From: Fratercula arctica
Lineage: Eukaryota; Chordata; Aves; Charadriiformes; Alcidae
Assembly (NCBI GenBank): GCA_947846985.1
Contig: CANTUZ010000004.1
Span: 53,917,672-53,981,671, forward strand
Direction: 5' to 3'
Length of the DNA: 64,000 bases
Below the pieces are notes generated by a model, which was given only the letters and a program-made list of their open reading frames with translations, was not told the origin of the DNA and did no database searches. Within the stretch, counting starts at the first letter, position 1. Each line of letters begins with the position of its first letter. A program made the position numbers and the translations under genes. Shown piece by piece: positions 1 through 13,090 of the stretch.

Positions 1-90
1 AATTAACAGCCTGCCCCCCCACCCCTCAGAATGTTACACAGTTGATAAATACAATATATGGCCTCAAGAGTTTAAAGATTTATTCCTCAC
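1..90 (-). other. KIAA0232 intron 4, 5' end only
   Basis: It begins with the GTGAGG donor (minus strand) next to exon 4 and runs off the window. A short plus-strand C-rich run (about 13-26) is the only notable composition. Confidence 0.8.
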
Positions 91-157
91 CTTGCTTACT
101 CTGAAGGTCTTTCAGTCTGGAGCAAAGCTCCTCCACTAACGTTTCAATCCCGGAGCT
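91..157 (-). CDS. KIAA0232: KIAA0232 coding exon 4 (residues 124-145, plus the first base of codon 146)
   Basis: A small 67-nt exon. The acceptor TTGTGCAG at 159-158 is preceded by a long pyrimidine tract, and the donor CAAG|GTGAGG lies at 90-89. It encodes SSGIETLVEELCSRLKDLQS followed by KQ, a leucine-rich amphipathic helix with a probable short coiled coil. It ends in phase 1, leaving one G of the next codon, whose remainder lies left of the window. The family usually continues with acidic and lysine-rich residues. Because the window ends 90 bases into the following intron, nothing more of the protein can be read. Confidence 0.9.
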
Positions 158-218
158 CTGCACAACAAAACCACAGGGCGGGGAGAGAGGGGGGAAGAAA
201 AAAAAAGAAAAAAGAAAA
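158..218 (-). promoter_or_regulatory. Long polypyrimidine tract and 3' splice site of intron 3
   Basis: On the minus strand, about 40 almost uninterrupted pyrimidines (plus-strand purines about 177-218) are followed by a short GT-rich stretch and TGCAG at the exon 4 acceptor. This is an unusually long tract for a short 67-nt exon and would be a strong site for U2AF and PTB-type proteins. Confidence 0.6.
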
Positions 219-1172
219 CACAACTTACTAAAAAGAATAGTCATTTTATAGAACAACATTAATACAGTAAATATATCTTGGCAGACATCTATTTTACTTT
301 TTGCGTGGTAACTACGCATTAAAAAGCAACAAAAATTCTTACTAGATAGAAATCCATTACTATAAATACATTAATTGCAGGTCAAATCGATTCCACGAAA
401 CATGTAGATACATTCACACAGAGGTTTCCAACTCCCAAGTCACAAGCATTATTGTATATCCAAGGTTTTGCAAACTATGCAGTATCATGTTTACTGCACT
501 ATCTCACTTCACATTTAGCCAAGAGTCTCATGAAGTTCAAGAATCAACTGATCACTAAGACGCATTTTAAAAAGCTAAGCCTGACCGTTTTGGTTGCACG
601 ATTTATACCTGTGAGAATGGGACTGTTAAAAGGATACAGAAAATCAGGAGTGAAGGTGAAAAGGAGAACAGCATGAAGACGTATACGTATAGGTGGCAGA
701 GAGGGAGAGCAAAGGCTACCACACTATCTTAATGCAAAACTTATCCCGTAGTTTTGCTAGTTTACAATGCCCAGTTTTTCTTTTTAAACATTGTGTTGTT
801 TGCTCAGGACAGCAGAGGGAAAAATAAACAGCTTATTCCCTGTAAGCCTCTATTTTCCTCCTTTATTCCCCCACATAAACCTTCCATACACTCAAGCCTC
901 CTTTTAAAATCCAATTTCAGTGTTATTCTCATATGCATTTTCTTCTGCTTTTACTATCTACCTAGACTTGTGAGGAGTTCTAAAGCAGCAGCACCAGAAC
1001 AGCAAAGTGCTGAAAGATAAACACAGCAAGGGGGACAATAGACTACCAACTGTCCCACAGGAGAAAACCCCGTGCTATTCTAATGGAATAAAAGTTGCAT
1101 GCCAGTCAGTGAAATACCAACCTAGAGCCCTTCCTTTTGAAAGAAAAACTAGTTGAGGTGCATACTGTGTAG

Positions 1173-1273
1173 ATCATAGAATCATAGAATGTGTTGGGTT
1201 GGAAGGGACCTTTAAAGGTCATCAAGTCCAACCCCCCCTGCAGTAAGCGGGGACATCTTTAACTAGATCAGAT
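1173..1273 (-). mobile_element. CR1 LINE 3' end fragment
   Basis: The reverse complement carries the CR1 3' signature: GATCTAGTT...GATGTCCC, then the GGTTGGACTTGATGACC box, the CCTTCCAACCC box and two tandem ATTCTATG octamers at its end (plus 1174-1190). Only about 100 bp of 3' UTR is kept, as expected for strongly 5'-truncated insertions. Confidence 0.93.
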
Positions 1274-2303
1274 TTTAGTATTCTTATTTTGATGCTCTGG
1301 GATCACATTTGGAGATAATACTTTCCATAACACAAAAAAAAAGGCTGGAATCACAGCAAAACGCAGCAATCCAAAACAAGTGAAAAGGATGCAAGAAGCG
1401 CCCTGCACACGCCATCCAGCTGGGAATGGTAACCAGGGAAAACTGCGCAGCTTCGTCTACCCTCTGAGCAGTTTCCCCAATATCAACTCCAGCACCTCAT
1501 CCCCTTCATGCTTGGAGACCGAGACATACAAACCTCCTACAATTTGACATGATCTTGTGTGCATATAGTCGTGGAACACGCACTCTCTCCAACGGTAACG
1601 CAGATCAAATATCAAGTTACAGAAATGCATAAAAAAAGAGTTTGATTTGCTGTGTCACCATGGTGGTATAAAGATTTCATATTTACAAGATGTAAGAGTT
1701 TCTCCTCTCTCCTGATTACTGGTCAGAAATTGCTGAGAAATGTGAATATATGTTGCTAAAGCACAAGAAAATATTACGGAAAAGGGTATGCTAATTTATA
1801 CAGTGAAACGAGTTAGTTGAATTCTCTGTCAGAAACACATGCTTGAAAAATCATATACTGAAGCAATGACTTATATGCTAACTTCTAAATTTTAATTATT
1901 TGCAGTCAAGTGAAAAAGCAATTTTCTATTCCTAACTGCATTGCTGCACTGAAGCGCTAAATATAAACCTTTATGCCACATACTTAACGGAGGATGACTT
2001 AGCAATATTAAACTTCAGAAGGCATCTTCTATATCAGTAAATTTACCAACATAAATTAAACTGTTCAGAAAGAACCAAGTAGCACAGTAACATGGACAAA
2101 CCTATGTAGTTGTAATAAGCGTCACTTTATGCCTATACCACTCCTGACCCCCCCCTTTCTCCCCCCAAAAGGGCAACAGAGGAGGAGCCGGCCTTGTTTT
2201 CGCTAAGCTCGCCCAACTGTCTCATCCAAAGGACACCTGTAGCAAATACTCAAAATCTAAGAAATACAGATTCACTTCCTTAACTTAATTATAACATCGT
2301 GTC

Positions 2304-2326
2304 AAAAAAAAAAAAAAAAAAAAAAA
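2304..2326. repeat. Poly-A run (23)
   Basis: Uninterrupted A homopolymer within intron 3. Confidence 0.95.
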
Positions 2327-2511
2327 GTCCCCCAAACCAGCAACAATATGCTCACCATTACACCGAAGAAGTGAAAACTTTTGGAATCAAATGCTTCATT
2401 TCCTCCTGTACCATGAAACTAATACTTGAGTCAGCTGACAGGCTGCACGCTGTCCTGCATAGCATGCTGCGGGAGCCAGCGCTAGCTTCAAAATAAAATA
2501 AAAATAAAAAA

Positions 2512-2532
2512 GGGGGGGGGGGGGGGGGGGGG
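2512..2532. repeat. Poly-G run (21), followed by further G-rich bases
   Basis: Uninterrupted G21 then AGGGGGAG, preceded by an A-rich AAAATAAAA stretch. G-quadruplex capable on the plus strand. Homopolymer length may be affected by sequencing error. Confidence 0.9.
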
Positions 2533-3473
2533 AGGGGGAGCTACCGTGCAGAATGCCAAGTCTCTAGAGACCACTTGCTCAACCTCCTACTGCAGTATAT
2601 AAAAACTAGCTGCAGACCTAATGTAACGAATGCCTTAGCAATTATTTCAGATATGACAGTGTTGTTCTCTAAATAAAAGATTTAGTTACTGTATTTTTAA
2701 ATTGTTGAAGTTAATGCAGGAACCCCATTGCCAGAAACTAAAGATATTCCAGGCACTGGCTTGGTTCAACAGGACACAGTTAACAAAATCAGGTGATCTG
2801 CCTCAACTGCGCTGCTTCTGTTCAAATTTAAAAACAGTCCCCAAATAGAACAAATACTGGAGTACCTTAAAAACATTTTTCAACATGGAGGTGCCTAATT
2901 ATGATTGCTTTTGTAATTCCAACACGAAAGGCTTAAATCTCATGATTATCCGTAAGATTATTTAAACTACTGACCCAGATTTCTACTAACCCTTTTCTCT
3001 CATTCAAACTACAGAGGGCAGCACCTCATTTTTTTAATTCATATTTTTCATTTTGCATAACAAAACTTCCTCCATGATGAGAACACATTTTATTCTGTTT
3101 TACGGTTTCCAACATATTTCTATTTCCTTCCCCTGCTTTAACTTACATCCAGTTCCATCAGAAGTTGTTCTTTTTGGCTTTTTATCATCTGGCTGAAGCA
3201 AGGGAAGGATTACATAAAGGATAGGTGTTATGTTACTGGCACAGGAGTCACCGTGCTAACAGATAAATTAAGCTTCTGAACTCACCCAGCATGAACAAGG
3301 ACAGTCAACCTGACTGCTGCAGCTAGAGGACTCTAATAGCTGGTCTTGCTTGCTGACCAACACATCAATTTTGCTCTATTCAGAGCCAAATTCATGTAGT
3401 TCTGTGTAATGAGGAATGATAGCAATTAAAAAAAAAAACAAACCAAAAACCAGCAAAGCTCACACACATTTTT

Positions 3474-3532
3474 ATATATATATATTTGTGTGTGTGTGTG
3501 TGTGTGTATATATGTATGTATGTATGTATGTA
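3474..3532. repeat. TA / TG / TATG compound microsatellite
   Basis: Short (TA)n, then (TG)n of about 10 units, then (TATG)n. A T/G-rich tract follows at 3540-3597, so the whole 3.47-3.6 kb block is low complexity. Confidence 0.93.
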
Positions 3533-3539
3533 AAATGGT

Positions 3540-3597
3540 GGTTGGGGGTTTTTTTTTGTTTGTTTTGTTTTTTTTTGTTTTGTTTTGTTTTCAAACA
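3540..3597. repeat. G/T-only low-complexity tract
   Basis: GGTTGGGGG followed by T runs broken by single G. Partly complementary to an A/C-rich tract at 3424-3451. Confidence 0.85.
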
Positions 3598-4441
3598 CAG
3601 GCACATATATGTGTGTAACGTCAAATCTTAAATCAAGGATCTTTTTAACATACTCTGCTTTGGAAGTAGAGCAGTCAGAGATGACAAGTGGTAACTCATT
3701 AGCTTAAAGCAATCCAATTGCTTTTATACGTATGTTCACATCCCTGTATAGCCGCAGAAAATGTTCCCAGAAGATATTAAATCTATAAATGTAGTTACTC
3801 CTGAAATATTTTTTATAAATTTAAAATAATCAGTTCAATCAATTGTGAACCATGGAAACAAAACAATATTGAAGTACACCAAATCCAAATCCACTAAAAA
3901 CTGCTGCCTGTGTTAACAGTGGGCTCAGCGTTGTGAGTTTTTAACAAGAAGCTGTGAAACATTAGCTCCTCTCAGATTCTTGACAAAATACTTTAATTCT
4001 TACTGATATTCATCTCTGCTAGTAGGTTGCAAACAAGGACCGAGCAGTCATCATCCAGGAGATTTAACAAGTTTTTCCTGAATTTGATCACAAATGTTCA
4101 TGCACCACTTATTTCACATAGTTATTCTATGGAACTGAGGATAGCACCATTCATCAAAATTCTTTGGTTTAACTGATCTTTCACCCCTTCCTGTCACGCA
4201 GTAACATCATCTAGTTACAGCTCTTACATACTTGATCCTGAAATTGCCATGCAAATGTATACTTTATTCTGCAGATCTGCACATATGCAATAGCCAAAAA
4301 TTCTGGACAAAAAAAGGAAGACAAAGCTGTGATAGCCAGTATTTAGAATGAGCTTTCCGCATCTGATGTACCATAAATATATACACAGAAACTGAAACAT
4401 TCCATCACATTGTACAACTCAAAGGGAAAGGTCTTTTTTAG

Positions 4442-4497
4442 GAGGGTTTTGTATTGGTTTGGGGGGTTTCCTTTTTGTTTCTTTGGGGTTTTTTTGC
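4442..4497. repeat. G/T-rich tract
   Basis: GGTTTGGGGGGTTT and TTTCTTTGGGGTTTTTTT blocks with very few A or C. Confidence 0.75.
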
Positions 4498-4762
4498 TTC
4501 TAGCTTAAGGTAAATTAATAGTTTTCCTCCAGAAGGTTTGACTGTGTATTGTAAATATTTACTAAACACGGCTTGTTTCTTCAGGCCTATAAGTTATGAG
4601 GAAAGTTCCTTGATCCTCTTCACACATTTTGAAAAGACAAAAGCATTACACTTCATTTTACTTTAACAATTAAAATAATCACTCATTTACTTTTAGGTTT
4701 CTGAGAGTTTACTAGCTCACGCTGTTAAAACAAATCCTCATTTCTCTTTCCCAGGTGCACAG

Positions 4763-4850
4763 AGTTGTTCAGGTTGGAAAGACCCTCTGGAGATCATCTA
4801 GTCCAGACCCCTGCTGAAGCAGGATCAGCTACAGCAGAATACAGATGCTC
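4763..4850 (-). mobile_element. Degraded CR1 fragment
   Basis: CAGGTTGGAAAGACCCTC, then GATCATCTAGTCCAGACCCC and TGCTGAAGCAGG, matches the minus-strand form of the CR1 3' UTR. The terminal octamers are missing or mutated, so it is an older or clipped copy of a different subfamily. Confidence 0.75.
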
Positions 4851-7800
4851 CTTTCACAGAATACAAGTTTAAACAATCTAGAAATTAAAGTAAATCAATA
4901 CATTCATAGTTTCAAATCATTCTTTTAACAGGTCATAGGACTCTCCAGACAGAGATGGAAGTCTGACTGTAGTATAACAGGACTGTTTTCTTGGCACGTA
5001 GCCTGTCACCAAGCGGAAGATTAGGTAGCTGTTATGAATCAGCTGTTATGGCACGTGAACGGAGTAAGGCACAAAATGTGATTCAGTGCAACCACACATC
5101 TATTTCTATATTTTGTAGGATGATGAGAGCTAGATAAAAGTTTAGGTTTTCATTTTCTAACATTCTGATACAGTATAATTCATCTGGTTAGAAGTACTCT
5201 CAAAAGAGGTGCTCAAGAAAGACCAAAAAAAGGACTAAAAAAGCCCAAGCCTAACCCCAAAATCATTACTAAATAAATTAATGGATAAATAAATAAATCC
5301 ACCAAAACAGCAGCCTCCCTGGGGTGTTCAATCCAGGTAGAGTTCAAAGGAATAAAACATGGCTCCCATTTGCATTATGGGACTTTGCTCCAGTATAAGG
5401 CAGATTAAACTAAGAAACATTTAGGGTACGTGTGTGTACAACACCTTTTTGACCCTTCAGTACTGAGAACATAATTAAATCTTTATCTTTTCACTTGAAT
5501 ACATAACTGATTTACAACAAAGACATTGGACCAGTCAGAAAAACAAATTCTATTTATTAACTTCACTTTTGGGGCTCACCAATAATTGATCCAAGTAAAC
5601 TTCAATAGATGTGTGACCTTAGAATATCGATTTCCAAGCAGACAAACTGACTTAATATCACAAAAATCCAATATCAAGCAAGACAAGAGAGAGAAACTTT
5701 TCTCATGGGAGAAACTTTTAATCCGTTGCCACCAATTATGCAAAAGCTATTTTCTGCATCAAGTGAAATGCAGAAGGGACACTTAAAATTTCCTCAGTAG
5801 ATACTCTGCTATATTCACTGTCAAGCACTCATTTACTTTTGCTGTCTTAATGTAAACTGAGAAACAAACGCCCTCTCTCCAAATTATTAAGCAACTTCTA
5901 TGTAGACTAAACAGCCACAAAGAACTTCTCCAGTTCAGTATAAATGGTTTCCGTATCAAGAAAACTCATACAAAAATTGGAATAATTAAAAATTTTGTCA
6001 GCATCCATTACACTATTATACTCAGGGTAGCAGCTTCAGTAACCTGACAAATCAGGTATGTGGTACATGAGTATCTATTTAAATGCCAAAGTCATAAGGA
6101 AAAAGGAATCAATATATTGTAATTATTTTACTCTCTGATGGTTACCTTGGCAAGCAAATTAATTTCAACTGTCTGTATGGTATATTAAGTTATAAAACAC
6201 AGGCTAATATAGTTTGCCAAATTCAATACCACATAGCTTGCTTAGTATATGAATGGAGAAAGGAGGACACTTTTGAAGCCAATGGATTTGATAATAGAGA
6301 GCCAATACAAATAATCTTAAACCAATACAAATTAAATTATTGTAGAAAAACAATGACTGGTTGGAAATCATAAAACCCCGTGGTGCCTTCTCACAGAAGC
6401 AGCTGAGCGACATCAGTCCTATCTCCATTTTTGTTTCCAAACATACGTCTTGTCTAAAATTCTTTTTAGCTCCTGGTTATTTTAAAATCCTTTCCTAACT
6501 TACGTTGTGTGTTCTAGAGAGAGACAGTATATCCCCTTCCAGAAGGCCAGCTGCACACAACGCAAAAGGAAGGTAATATTTACTGATTTTGTGAGGTGTT
6601 TCGGGATTTCCTGGAAAAAAATTCTCAACAATCATCTTCAGACAAACAGAAATGCTTATGACTTAGCTAGTCAGGATATATGCTTCAAGAAGCATTAATA
6701 GTTGTTTCAGAATCTTAACTCAATTTTTTTGCTTTAATAAACATGGACTTTTCAACAGCAACTTCAGCATTTCATCTTTCTGATTTGTTAAGATGGCTTT
6801 TACACAACTTGCTTCCATCCTTACCATACCTTACCATCTTTATCTTTACATTAACAGTTTTCTTCCCAGCACTTGGTTACTCTCCATACACAGCTTTTTG
6901 ACTAACATTTTCCAGCTATTTTTAAAGAAGGCAAAAGAACATTGGACACTTCCTTTGCACATCTCTTGTTCACGTCACTTCTAGTTATATGAAGATGTGT
7001 AAATTAAATCACTTAGCAAACCATCTAATATTTACTAGCCGATTCCCTGGTACCCCAGCATAGCGGCCAGAGTATATTATCTAACTGATACTGCCTTACA
7101 CCAGAGAGGCAGAGAACACCAGAAATAAACCAGTGATTACAGCGAATTTTTAATAATCTAGTTAATCTGTCATCCTACATAAGATGAAAAGAAACATAGT
7201 CCCTGTGCTGCGGGCTCGGCTCCACGAGTCCGTTTGCCTCAGTTCTCGCACATCACTATTGCAAAGTGCAAGACAGACTACGCAAAAATGCCTTGGTCTC
7301 ACCGGCACACAAATACCGTAATCTTTGGAGACTACAATAGTTGGCTGGAGTAACCCATCAATAAAAATATACTCAGACATGGAATGATAATCTGATTAGG
7401 AGCTTATTTCTTCAAATACAGTTTATGTGCAGAACTGTAGTAACTGCGTGGAAAGTTTGACAGTTCTGCACTTAGAGCAACAAAGATGACAAACGCTAAG
7501 AAATTTTCAATAGAACCTTATTTTAGACACATCTCAAATTTGTGCTGAAAGCAAGGTGCATTTGAGAAGAAGATTACCATTTCAAATTTTTAGCAACACT
7601 GTTCACTAGAGCCACACTTGTTCCTGTAAGTGCTCACATACGATAATACACATATTAGAAGGGTCGTATTCCCTCCTCATAATTCAGAGCGAGCAAAGCC
7701 AATGCTCCAAGTAACAGCAGGCTCCCACCTGACTAAATTTCAAAGAAATTACTGTTATGAAGCTTCACCAATTATGTTTCAGTGTTACCTCCAAGCAGTA

Positions 7801-8744
7801 ACCTCTTAGAACAGTGGGATGGAAGGCACCGTTTGCTTTTGTCGAATACATTAGAGCAGTTCTCTTTCAAAATTCGTTACGGAATCTATCAACCAAGACT
7901 AATTCTTACTTTAACACCGTTTCATGTGTCAGTTAGCAGATTCTGAGAGCCTGGTTACTCCAGAAACGGACCACATTGCCTGAACCCCATTAGGACATGG
8001 GAGATCAGCAGCGTTAGACACTAGCAATGTCTCAGTATGTGCTGTGGAATAGCTTCAGTGAAGTGGCCACCTATAGGCAAAGGAGGAAAGAGTCTGGGAG
8101 ATCTGGTTTCATCAGCACAGGTACATACGCAGTAGCCTCTTTTGCTGATTCTTAAAATGTCCTCATACAGTTCAGCAGAATAAAGATAACACCGAATGCT
8201 TTAACCAAAACTCTAGCACCATCTTGAATGTGGAATTCCATATGTAATACTACGAGTCTTCAGTAAATGAACTATATCTATTATAAAGGAACTGCAATAA
8301 CACAGCTGAAAACCTGCTTGCTCGATTGAGCAATGCAGCCTTTAGGAGAAAACTGGTCAGTTAAAAGGTAATTAAGATTGGATTAATGACCAATGGACAC
8401 GCAACATGAGTAATCTCAATATTATTAGTAGGAAATACACCTACTGAAAAGTCTTGCATGTATCAGTCTCAACAAGTAACCTCTACTTCCAATCTTGCTC
8501 AGACAGTATCCACCTTGCAAAAATACAATGCAGGTGAATTTCCAAACTCTTACATTTTTTTCCTAATCTTCTGAGTCTCAAAAATACTGCCTTCTGTCTT
8601 GCTACTGGCAAGTTTCATTATTCAAATTCAAAACAGTTTACAGACTTTCAGAATTAAGAGGCTTTAAAAATAAAAAAAAAAAAAGGCATCTCAGAAACTA
8701 TACGTGAACAAACTGACCTCAGTTTTAGGGTACCAGACAGGAAT

Positions 8745-8788
8745 TAAAAAAACCACCACCACCAAAAAAAAACCACTAACCAAAAAAA
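8745..8788. repeat. A/C-only tract with ACC triplets
   Basis: AAAAAAACC(ACC)n then A9 and ACCACTAACC; nearly purely A and C. Confidence 0.75.
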
Positions 8789-10116
8789 GTAATTTAATGC
8801 TGACAGAAACAGCTGGTTTTACTTAAAATTTGATGCAGTAATTTCAGGGTAAGATTTCTTATTTTCCTCAACGGACTTTTACATAAATACTCCCCAGTCC
8901 TAAACAATTAGGGTTTTTTACCCAACATGTCACTAGAATGGATACCTTTACTTTACCAGTTAATTGTGAACCAACATTTTAAAATTTCTTCTACAATTCA
9001 GCAGGATAAGAATTAAGGTAAAGTCTCTATTCAAGGTCAATATTAACAAGCTTTTAAAAATTTGAAGAATTCTTCAGCACACCTTTGAACTGCTACTTAT
9101 ACTCCATTCAAGTGTTTTGGAAAAAATAAACTTTAGAAATGCAGTAAGAATAGTAATTGATTACTAAATTAAAGTACTTGTCTTAAGAGTTCTTCTCACC
9201 ATCATTCTGTCTTTTCTGGCAAGTTGCAATGTACTTACATTTTCTCTGCTCCTGACTGCATCAGGAGCATCTGCAGCCAAAGATTCATACAAATATAGGA
9301 CAACTTGAGACACCAAAATGCTTGTCACACAAAAAATACTGTCCTCAGAACATACCTACATTAACAATTTGCATTCTCGCGTGTACCAGATAGTATCTGT
9401 CAAAAACAGGCCACAAAAGCACTTAATCCACAACATGCTTTGCCACCACAAGACACAGTGATGCAGAGTGGTCAAAAGACTGCAGCTTCCCTGACTTCTC
9501 ATACTCTGTAACTTAGGAAATGTTTTAGAAATAAACACTGAAATATAGGCTTTCTGAAGTCAAATGTGGGGGTTTTTTGCACCATAAAATTATAACTAGA
9601 ATCTTGGATTTCTCTCTCAGCCTAGCATTTTACAGCATTATTCTTTTTAATAAGAGAAAAAAAATTAATTCAAACAGAACTAAGCTACCAAACAAAGTAC
9701 TCCCTAAGAATGAATACTATGTAAATGAAAATCCACAAGAGACAAGATTTTAAAATATTTATTTCAACCATCAAATGAAATACTGACAAAACAGTGTTTA
9801 CTGTTATCAAGTCGATTTTCATCTAATCTGTAGACTTCCTCTCACCACCAAGCATCTTTTTCAAGTGATCGCCTAATTTTAGGACCTTTGATTACTGGTA
9901 GGGGGGAGGAAGCAGACTGCCTTCAATTTCTCAACACATTACTGTTTAAGTAACTAAATATAAACATCAGAATTATGGTACCTGGATTTCTGTCATTTCC
10001 TATGGGAGTTTAAAAAGTTATTATTAACCCTCAATACCCTTTCATCCTCTGCACGTTTTTCCCCCCTCCAACAGATCAGGCTGCAGAATACTAAAAATCT
10101 TCATGTAATTGTAATC

Positions 10117-10171
10117 CTTTTTTTGGTGGGGGGTGGGGGGGGTGGGGTTGTGTTTTTTTCGTTTGTGTGTG
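10117..10171. repeat. G/T-only tract
   Basis: T7GG, then GTGGGGGG-type runs, then TGTTTTTTT and GTGTGTG; G-quadruplex capable on the plus strand. Confidence 0.8.
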
Positions 10172-10597
10172 CATACACATACATGTGTGTATATATACTC
10201 TCTCTACAAACACGCACAGGGTAAACATTCTAACCATTTCACGTAAATACAGTTGTATTTAAAGATACATAAGTTTAAATACGCTAAGATTCCTGTCAAT
10301 TACTCCCAATAATGGAGTGACCTCATCCTTGCTTGCTTTGCTCCAATGCTAAGGTTAAAAAAAGAGGTTAGGCTGGAAGAGCAAGTGTTCCATATTCATG
10401 TGAGGATATTGGTATTTCCGTATCCACCTACTTTGAAAAAACAATCACAAAAGAGTAGCAAAACTATAAGCAAGCTCCAGAACTGCCCACATGGACTACT
10501 GCCAGACCCCTTGCAAGAAGAAAAACCTGTGAGAACAAAGCTGCTAGTTGACATATTTATCCAGATCCCTATGTACACATTCAACTTCTACCTATTT

Positions 10598-10632
10598 GGA
10601 AAAAAAAAAACCAAACAAAACCAAACAAAACT
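10598..10632. repeat. A/C-only tract (ACCAAACAAA units)
   Basis: A11 followed by two CCAAACAAAA units. Confidence 0.8.
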
Positions 10633-12952
10633 ATATATCTACAGGTAAACATTTCCAGATGATTCAGAAAACAATTTAAAAACATTCAAGTGGCATTGGA
10701 AAAAAAGTATTTCTTTCCATCTCAACAGTTTTTGTAAATACTCCTCACACACCACTAACCATCAATTTTGGCTACAGTTAACAGAGTATTTTTATCTTTT
10801 TTGTAGAGATGAAATCATGAACATTGCATAGGGCAGCTTGAATGCCTCAGCAGAAATAATATTGTAGCATTATGTTTCACAGTCCAAAAACTACTGATTA
10901 TTCCCATCAGATTAGCACACAAACATAAGTACAGAAACCAGCCAACACAGGACATGTGTTTGAAAAGCAGAAAGAAAAGATACCTTACAAGTTACTTTAA
11001 AGCATTACTAGCATCAAAGCAGGATCACCCTTCCCCCCAACTCCAGAGGAAAAAAAAAAAATTAAAAAAAATAAATATCCATATTTCTCTCTTATGCAAT
11101 ACAAGTGTTAAACTACCACAGAACAGCTTTAAGTAACAACTTATTTTTTTAAAAAGGTCTGAAGGTTCCACCCTGTGTTTGAAAATACATTTAAAAAAAA
11201 TTATAACCTACAATTCCGTTAAAGACCACAAATGTGCAAGCTGAATTGTCCAGGCATGCAAGAGAAGTCAAAATAGCCCTGAAGTAACACAGGTCTATAG
11301 GTTTTAGATTACTGGTTAATGTTGAACAATAAAAATTTGACAAGGTGGCAGGAGTCAAAGAAGGAAGTTACTCGTTCAACCTTTCAGATTCCACACCTTT
11401 TTATTCTTTCAAAACTCTAGTTGAAGGGTCTCTTCCCTTCTTCTTCTGTTTTGGATTATACAAACTTTCAAGTGGAGGCAGACCAGGGATTATTAATAAA
11501 TTTACCTCCTTCCTTTTTCTTTTCAACTGAATTTCTCTATATGCTATAAATTTAGTTTTAAGTGATGCTCCTTGATTTTCAGATGTGTGAAGATGCATCA
11601 AGAGAGTAATTTCTAAAGCTAAAAATCAATCAACAGTATTCCTGTGGTCTACGTATGAGACCACTACTTTTTCTTGCAATTATTTCCTCATATTTAAATT
11701 AACTTTTACAGTAGTCAGAGTGCTAACCTCAATATTCTGTAACTACAAGAGCAGAGCAAATTAACAACAAAATTCTATTTTGCATCATTTTGTTAGGATA
11801 CTAAGTAATGGGGAAATGGGAGTTCAGAAAACTCCCAATTAATCAGGTAGCACTTTAGTAACTGAACAAATGCTCAAGAAGCTTCGCAAACAGTCAGCCA
11901 GTATACGATGGCAATGCTGCTGAAGGTGGTGGTGGTGGGAATAACCACACAAATTAACTCCACTTCCCTCCTTATTCTTGGCCACATACCTTCCCCACTC
12001 TTGCTGGCACCAGTGTCTGTGCTACAAATCTGACCAGGAAACCTCTCTAGGTTAACATTTCCTCCGCCCCAACCAGGTTAATCTCAGGGAACTCATTCAC
12101 TTTCCCAATCCAGTTCTCCACACAACCACACAAATGCTTGTGCAAGCACAAACTGTGACTGGGAAGCTGTACGGAACAATAATGCAATCGGGCTGCATAG
12201 GCGGGGTAGTTTGTTCTTAGATTAGTGACAGATCAGAGTATTTGTAGTTCTGTAAACTAAAAGACAGTTTTTCTCATTTCTGCTGTCTGAAAAATCTTCC
12301 CGGAGAGCTTTCATTGACCTGTGCTACAGATTATTTTCTTTTTGTAAATATTTCCTTTGGTGGTTTCTCTCTTTCTCCACTTTTCCATTGAGCTACATGG
12401 TATCTGCTGCCTCTGGTATGTATATTCCTTCAAGCTGTTGCCTTTACCTCTCCCCACCTTCTCCAGTCAGTGCACATCAACTCCACTTCCACTCAATGAT
12501 ATAATCTGGAAAGCGAACATTTCCTACTATACATTGCATTTTATTTAGCAATTCTGTATTATACATACAGTACACACAAAGCAAGATGGTTTTCTGCCCA
12601 AATATTCCATTCCTTGCTGCTCACACACAACACAAAGTACATTTAGAATTTTAAGAAATATCTATTTGCAAAGCTTTGTGGTAATTTCAACACAAACCGG
12701 TGCATTGCAACTGTCCCTGACAGGTGAGGGCTTACAGAAAGGAAAGCATGACGCTACATAGTACAGAACCTTTTGTGAAATCCTGTGGCCATACACAAAT
12801 TTCATAATTTCCTAAAGAAAAATAAAGAACTTTCAGAGAACTCTTGGGGAACTTGCATTTTAAGAATTAAAAGATAAGCATCACAACCTAAATATATCTA
12901 ACACAAAGAAAGGCATAAAGTCTTAACAATCTATTAAATAGTCCAAACTTAC

Positions 12953-13090
12953 TTCATCAGAAGCAGAGCGAAGACACTGGACAGCAGCCTGTTTTTTCAT
13001 TTCCTCTAGTGTTAGATCAGAGCACTTTTTCTTACTCTTTCCCCATTTCTTGTAAGCTCCCTTTTCCCAGCCCAGGAAGATGTCATTCTC
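12953..13090 (-). CDS. KIAA0232: KIAA0232 coding exon 3 (residues 78-123)
   Basis: The minus-strand acceptor CAATTTTAG|GAG at 13092-13091 and donor GAA|GTAAGT at 12952-12951 bound 138 nt, exactly 46 codons in phase 0 at both ends. The peptide starts ENDIFLGWEKGAYKKWGKSK, has a strongly basic patch (KKWGKSKKK, about residues 91-99), then a helical LTLEEMKKQAAVQCL segment and ends RSASDE. It follows directly from the exon 2 peptide and leads into exon 4 without a frame change, as in vertebrate KIAA0232. The basic cluster could bind nucleic acid or act as a nuclear localisation signal, but that is speculation. Confidence 0.92.

Larger units (their letters stand above)
158..12952 (-). other. KIAA0232 intron 3 (12.8 kb)
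   Basis: AT-rich sequence between exons 3 and 4. It contains two CR1 fragments (about 1173-1273 and 4763-4850), a 23-A run, a 21-G run, a TG/TATG microsatellite at 3.5 kb and several G/T-only or A/C-only tracts (listed separately). The ORFs inside are short and unrecognisable, and I take them as chance. No second gene, tRNA or snoRNA was recognised by eye. Confidence 0.8.

Noticed and set aside
3392..3631. ORFs on both strands over the TG/TATG repeat
   Set aside because: They are translations of microsatellite and poly-T sequence.
11890..12180. Possible LTR or other transposon fragment (mixed-composition block with CCACACAA motifs)
   Set aside because: No terminal repeats, primer site or recognisable coding remnant; the impression rests on composition only.
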